Shown piece after piece: positions 52,824-53,861 of a DNA stretch of 53,861 nt. The notes under the pieces are model-generated. The model did no database searches and was not told the origin of the DNA. It saw nothing but the letters and a program-made list of their open reading frames with translations. The stretch is taken from NCBI GenBank assembly GCA_012797605.1, contig JAAZOT010000056.1, positions 1 through 53,861 on the forward strand, written 5' to 3'. The translations under genes were made by a program, and so were the position numbers. Positions within the stretch are counted from its first letter, which is position 1. The number at the start of each line of letters is the position of its first letter. This DNA comes from Spirochaetales bacterium (lineage in GTDB: Bacteria > Spirochaetota > JAAYUW01).

Positions 52824-53765
52824 TTATCTTCCTGAAGTTGAAGAAGTTGTAGATGTTGAAGTATTTTTTGGAACAAGAGGTATATTCTCAAGTACATATT
52901 TTAATTGAACAAGATTTTGTTTTGCAAGCTCTAAAAGTTCCTTAATATCCTGAGGAAGATAATCTAAGCCATTTAAAAGCTTATCTATCTTATATTCTAT
53001 TGCAGATAGATCTGAGAGTATTTTTGGTAGATCTGCATTCAGTTTTGTTGTTATATTTTTAGCATCTACACTTACATCCTTAAAATTGGTAAGTGTTGGA
53101 GTCAAAAGCTCCATTGTGGAATTAACCTTATCCAAAATGGCAAATATTTTTTTTGCTGTCTCAGAATCACCATGGCCATTTAAAGATGAAGCTAGGTTTT
53201 TCAACTCAAAAGATGTATCTCTTAAATTTAACAATGTGAGATTAATAACTGGCTTTAACTCAAGAATCATGTCTATAACCTGGGAAGCCTTAGCAGTAAG
53301 ATCATCCTGTTTTGGCATATTTTCTGATATCTTGTATAGTATATCTTGACCTAAAGGCATATCTGATGAAAGAACTTGAGATTTATCTGGTAGGTTTATG
53401 CATTTTTCACCAGGTAAAAAGCTTATGGTAAGCCCTGATGAACCTAGTAAACTAGAGGACATCTTTATAACTGTATCATACCGAATAAGAGATATATATT
53501 CTTTATATATAATAAAATCTACTCTGGTTTTATAATCACTTAAAAGCTTAACTTTTGTCACTTTACCTATATTAAAGCCTTTAAATTTTATTGTTGAACC
53601 GACACTTATCCCTTTACTATCTTCAAAAAATGTATAAAAATGCCCCTTTTTTTCAAATGTTCTATTTCCTTTTGCTATAAATGCGAAAATAGCAATTAAA
53701 AGAACTATCCCAAAAATTATAAAAACTGCTGCTAATTTTTGAGTTTTAGAAAAGACAAATGGCAT
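52824..53765 (-). CDS. MlaD/MCE-family lipid-transport protein
   Basis: 313 aa from the ATG at 53765 (AGAGG before it; the track's GTG is part of that site). One N-terminal membrane helix (LAAVFIIFGIVLLIAIFAFIA) and one MCE domain: GHFYTFFEDSKGISVGSTIKFKGFNIGKVTKVKLL through SSSLLGSSGLTISFLPGE. A helical C-terminal region (about 140-300) and a Thr/Ser tail follow. MCE proteins form hexameric rings that carry phospholipid between membranes with MlaE permease and MlaF ATPase; neither is seen here. Confidence 0.9.
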   Translation of the reverse strand: MPFVFSKTQKLAAVFIIFGIVLLIAIFAFIAKGNRTFEKKGHFYTFFEDSKGISVGSTIKFKGFNIGKVTKVKLLSDYKTRVDFIIYKEYISLIRYDTVIKMSSSLLGSSGLTISFLPGEKCINLPDKSQVLSSDMPLGQDILYKISENMPKQDDLTAKASQVIDMILELKPVINLTLLNLRDTSFELKNLASSLNGHGDSETAKKIFAILDKVNSTMELLTPTLTNFKDVSVDAKNITTKLNADLPKILSDLSAIEYKIDKLLNGLDYLPQDIKELLELAKQNLVQLKYVLENIPLVPKNTSTSTTSSTSGR

Positions 53766-53792
53766 ATCCACCTCTTTTAAATTTAACTTTTT

Positions 53793-53861
53793 TTACATTG
53801 TAAACTTTATGTTTCCAACATTTCTTTGATTTCTGAAATGATCCATTACTTTTTCACTATA
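53793..53861 (-). pseudogene. NifU/IscU-like N-terminal fragment ending in a stop (runs off window)
   Basis: The minus strand at the edge reads YSEKVMDHFRNQRNVGNIKFTM then TAA. YSEKVMDHFRNPRNVG is the start of NifU/IscU iron-sulfur scaffold proteins, which normally continue for about 100 more residues. Here the frame stops within 22 codons, and the rest of NifU is absent before mlaD. This suggests a truncated gene or a remnant; the start codon lies outside the window. Confidence 0.6.

Noticed and set aside
1-53861. CRISPR arrays, insertion sequences, prophage or integrase genes, rRNA
   Set aside because: No regularly spaced repeats, transposase or integrase motifs, or rRNA sequence were recognised in the window.

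Overview
The window is AT-rich throughout, with A/T-heavy wobble positions and long A and T runs. It comes from a diderm bacterium. Signs of an outer membrane are an MCE/MlaD protein, two LptF/LptG-like membrane proteins and many lipoproteins with relaxed lipoboxes. Butyrate kinase, a 2-hydroxyacid dehydrogenase and a split DsbD-type thiol pair suggest anaerobic or fermentative life. The signalling inventory (giant GGDEF protein, HD-GYP response regulator, multi-PAS hybrid kinase) and the relaxed lipoboxes fit a low-GC spirochaete-like lineage. That placement is an inference; no rRNA is present to confirm it. TAG and TGA both serve as ordinary stops in intact genes here, so the standard bacterial code applies.

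Layout. 1-2.1 kb: 5' part of an ABC ATPase, a thioredoxin-like lipoprotein with CcdA, a shared terminator and tRNA-Leu(GAG). 2.2-6.7 kb: a 1470-aa GGDEF protein with degenerate upstream modules, then tRNA-Glu(CTC). 6.8-11.4 kb (minus): NatAB-like ABC exporter, a PanE-type reductase and an exported unknown. 11.4-20 kb: two LptF/G-like membrane proteins, a cupin, a Crp-type regulator, two TPR proteins, a YcxB-like gene broken by an in-frame TAG, and a DUF1232 protein. 20-27.6 kb (minus): an exported-protein cassette (Ig/LolA-like lipoprotein, secreted lipase, two tandem-duplicated propeller lipoproteins of which one is broken by TGA, and a clostripain-family lipoprotein). It lies behind a textbook promoter whose spacer is an A-tract. 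27.8-38.7 kb (minus): SppA, AlaRS, RecX, a hybrid kinase with a stand-alone PAS protein, and rpsI/rplM. 38.7-44.1 kb: an M28-like pseudopeptidase, an EamA transporter, MtnA, an exported metallo-hydrolase and a DUF1015 protein. 44.2-48.8 kb (minus): acyl-CoA ligase with its TetR regulator and a palindromic operator, HD-GYP response regulator, TrmB. 48.9-53.9 kb: an MTA/SAH nucleosidase-like protein, butyrate kinase with an overlapping dehydrogenase, a TPR lipoprotein, MlaD, and a truncated NifU-like 5' fragment at the edge.

How they work together. The GGDEF protein and HD-GYP regulator would make and degrade c-di-GMP. The nucleosidase-like protein and MtnA are both steps of methylthioadenosine recycling. 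The most distinctive locus is the 20-27.6 kb exported cassette: its promoter architecture (A-tract between -35 and -10), internal tandem duplication, shared signal-peptide/leader sequences and a nonsense-mutated copy look like a surface locus under diversifying or phase-variable control.
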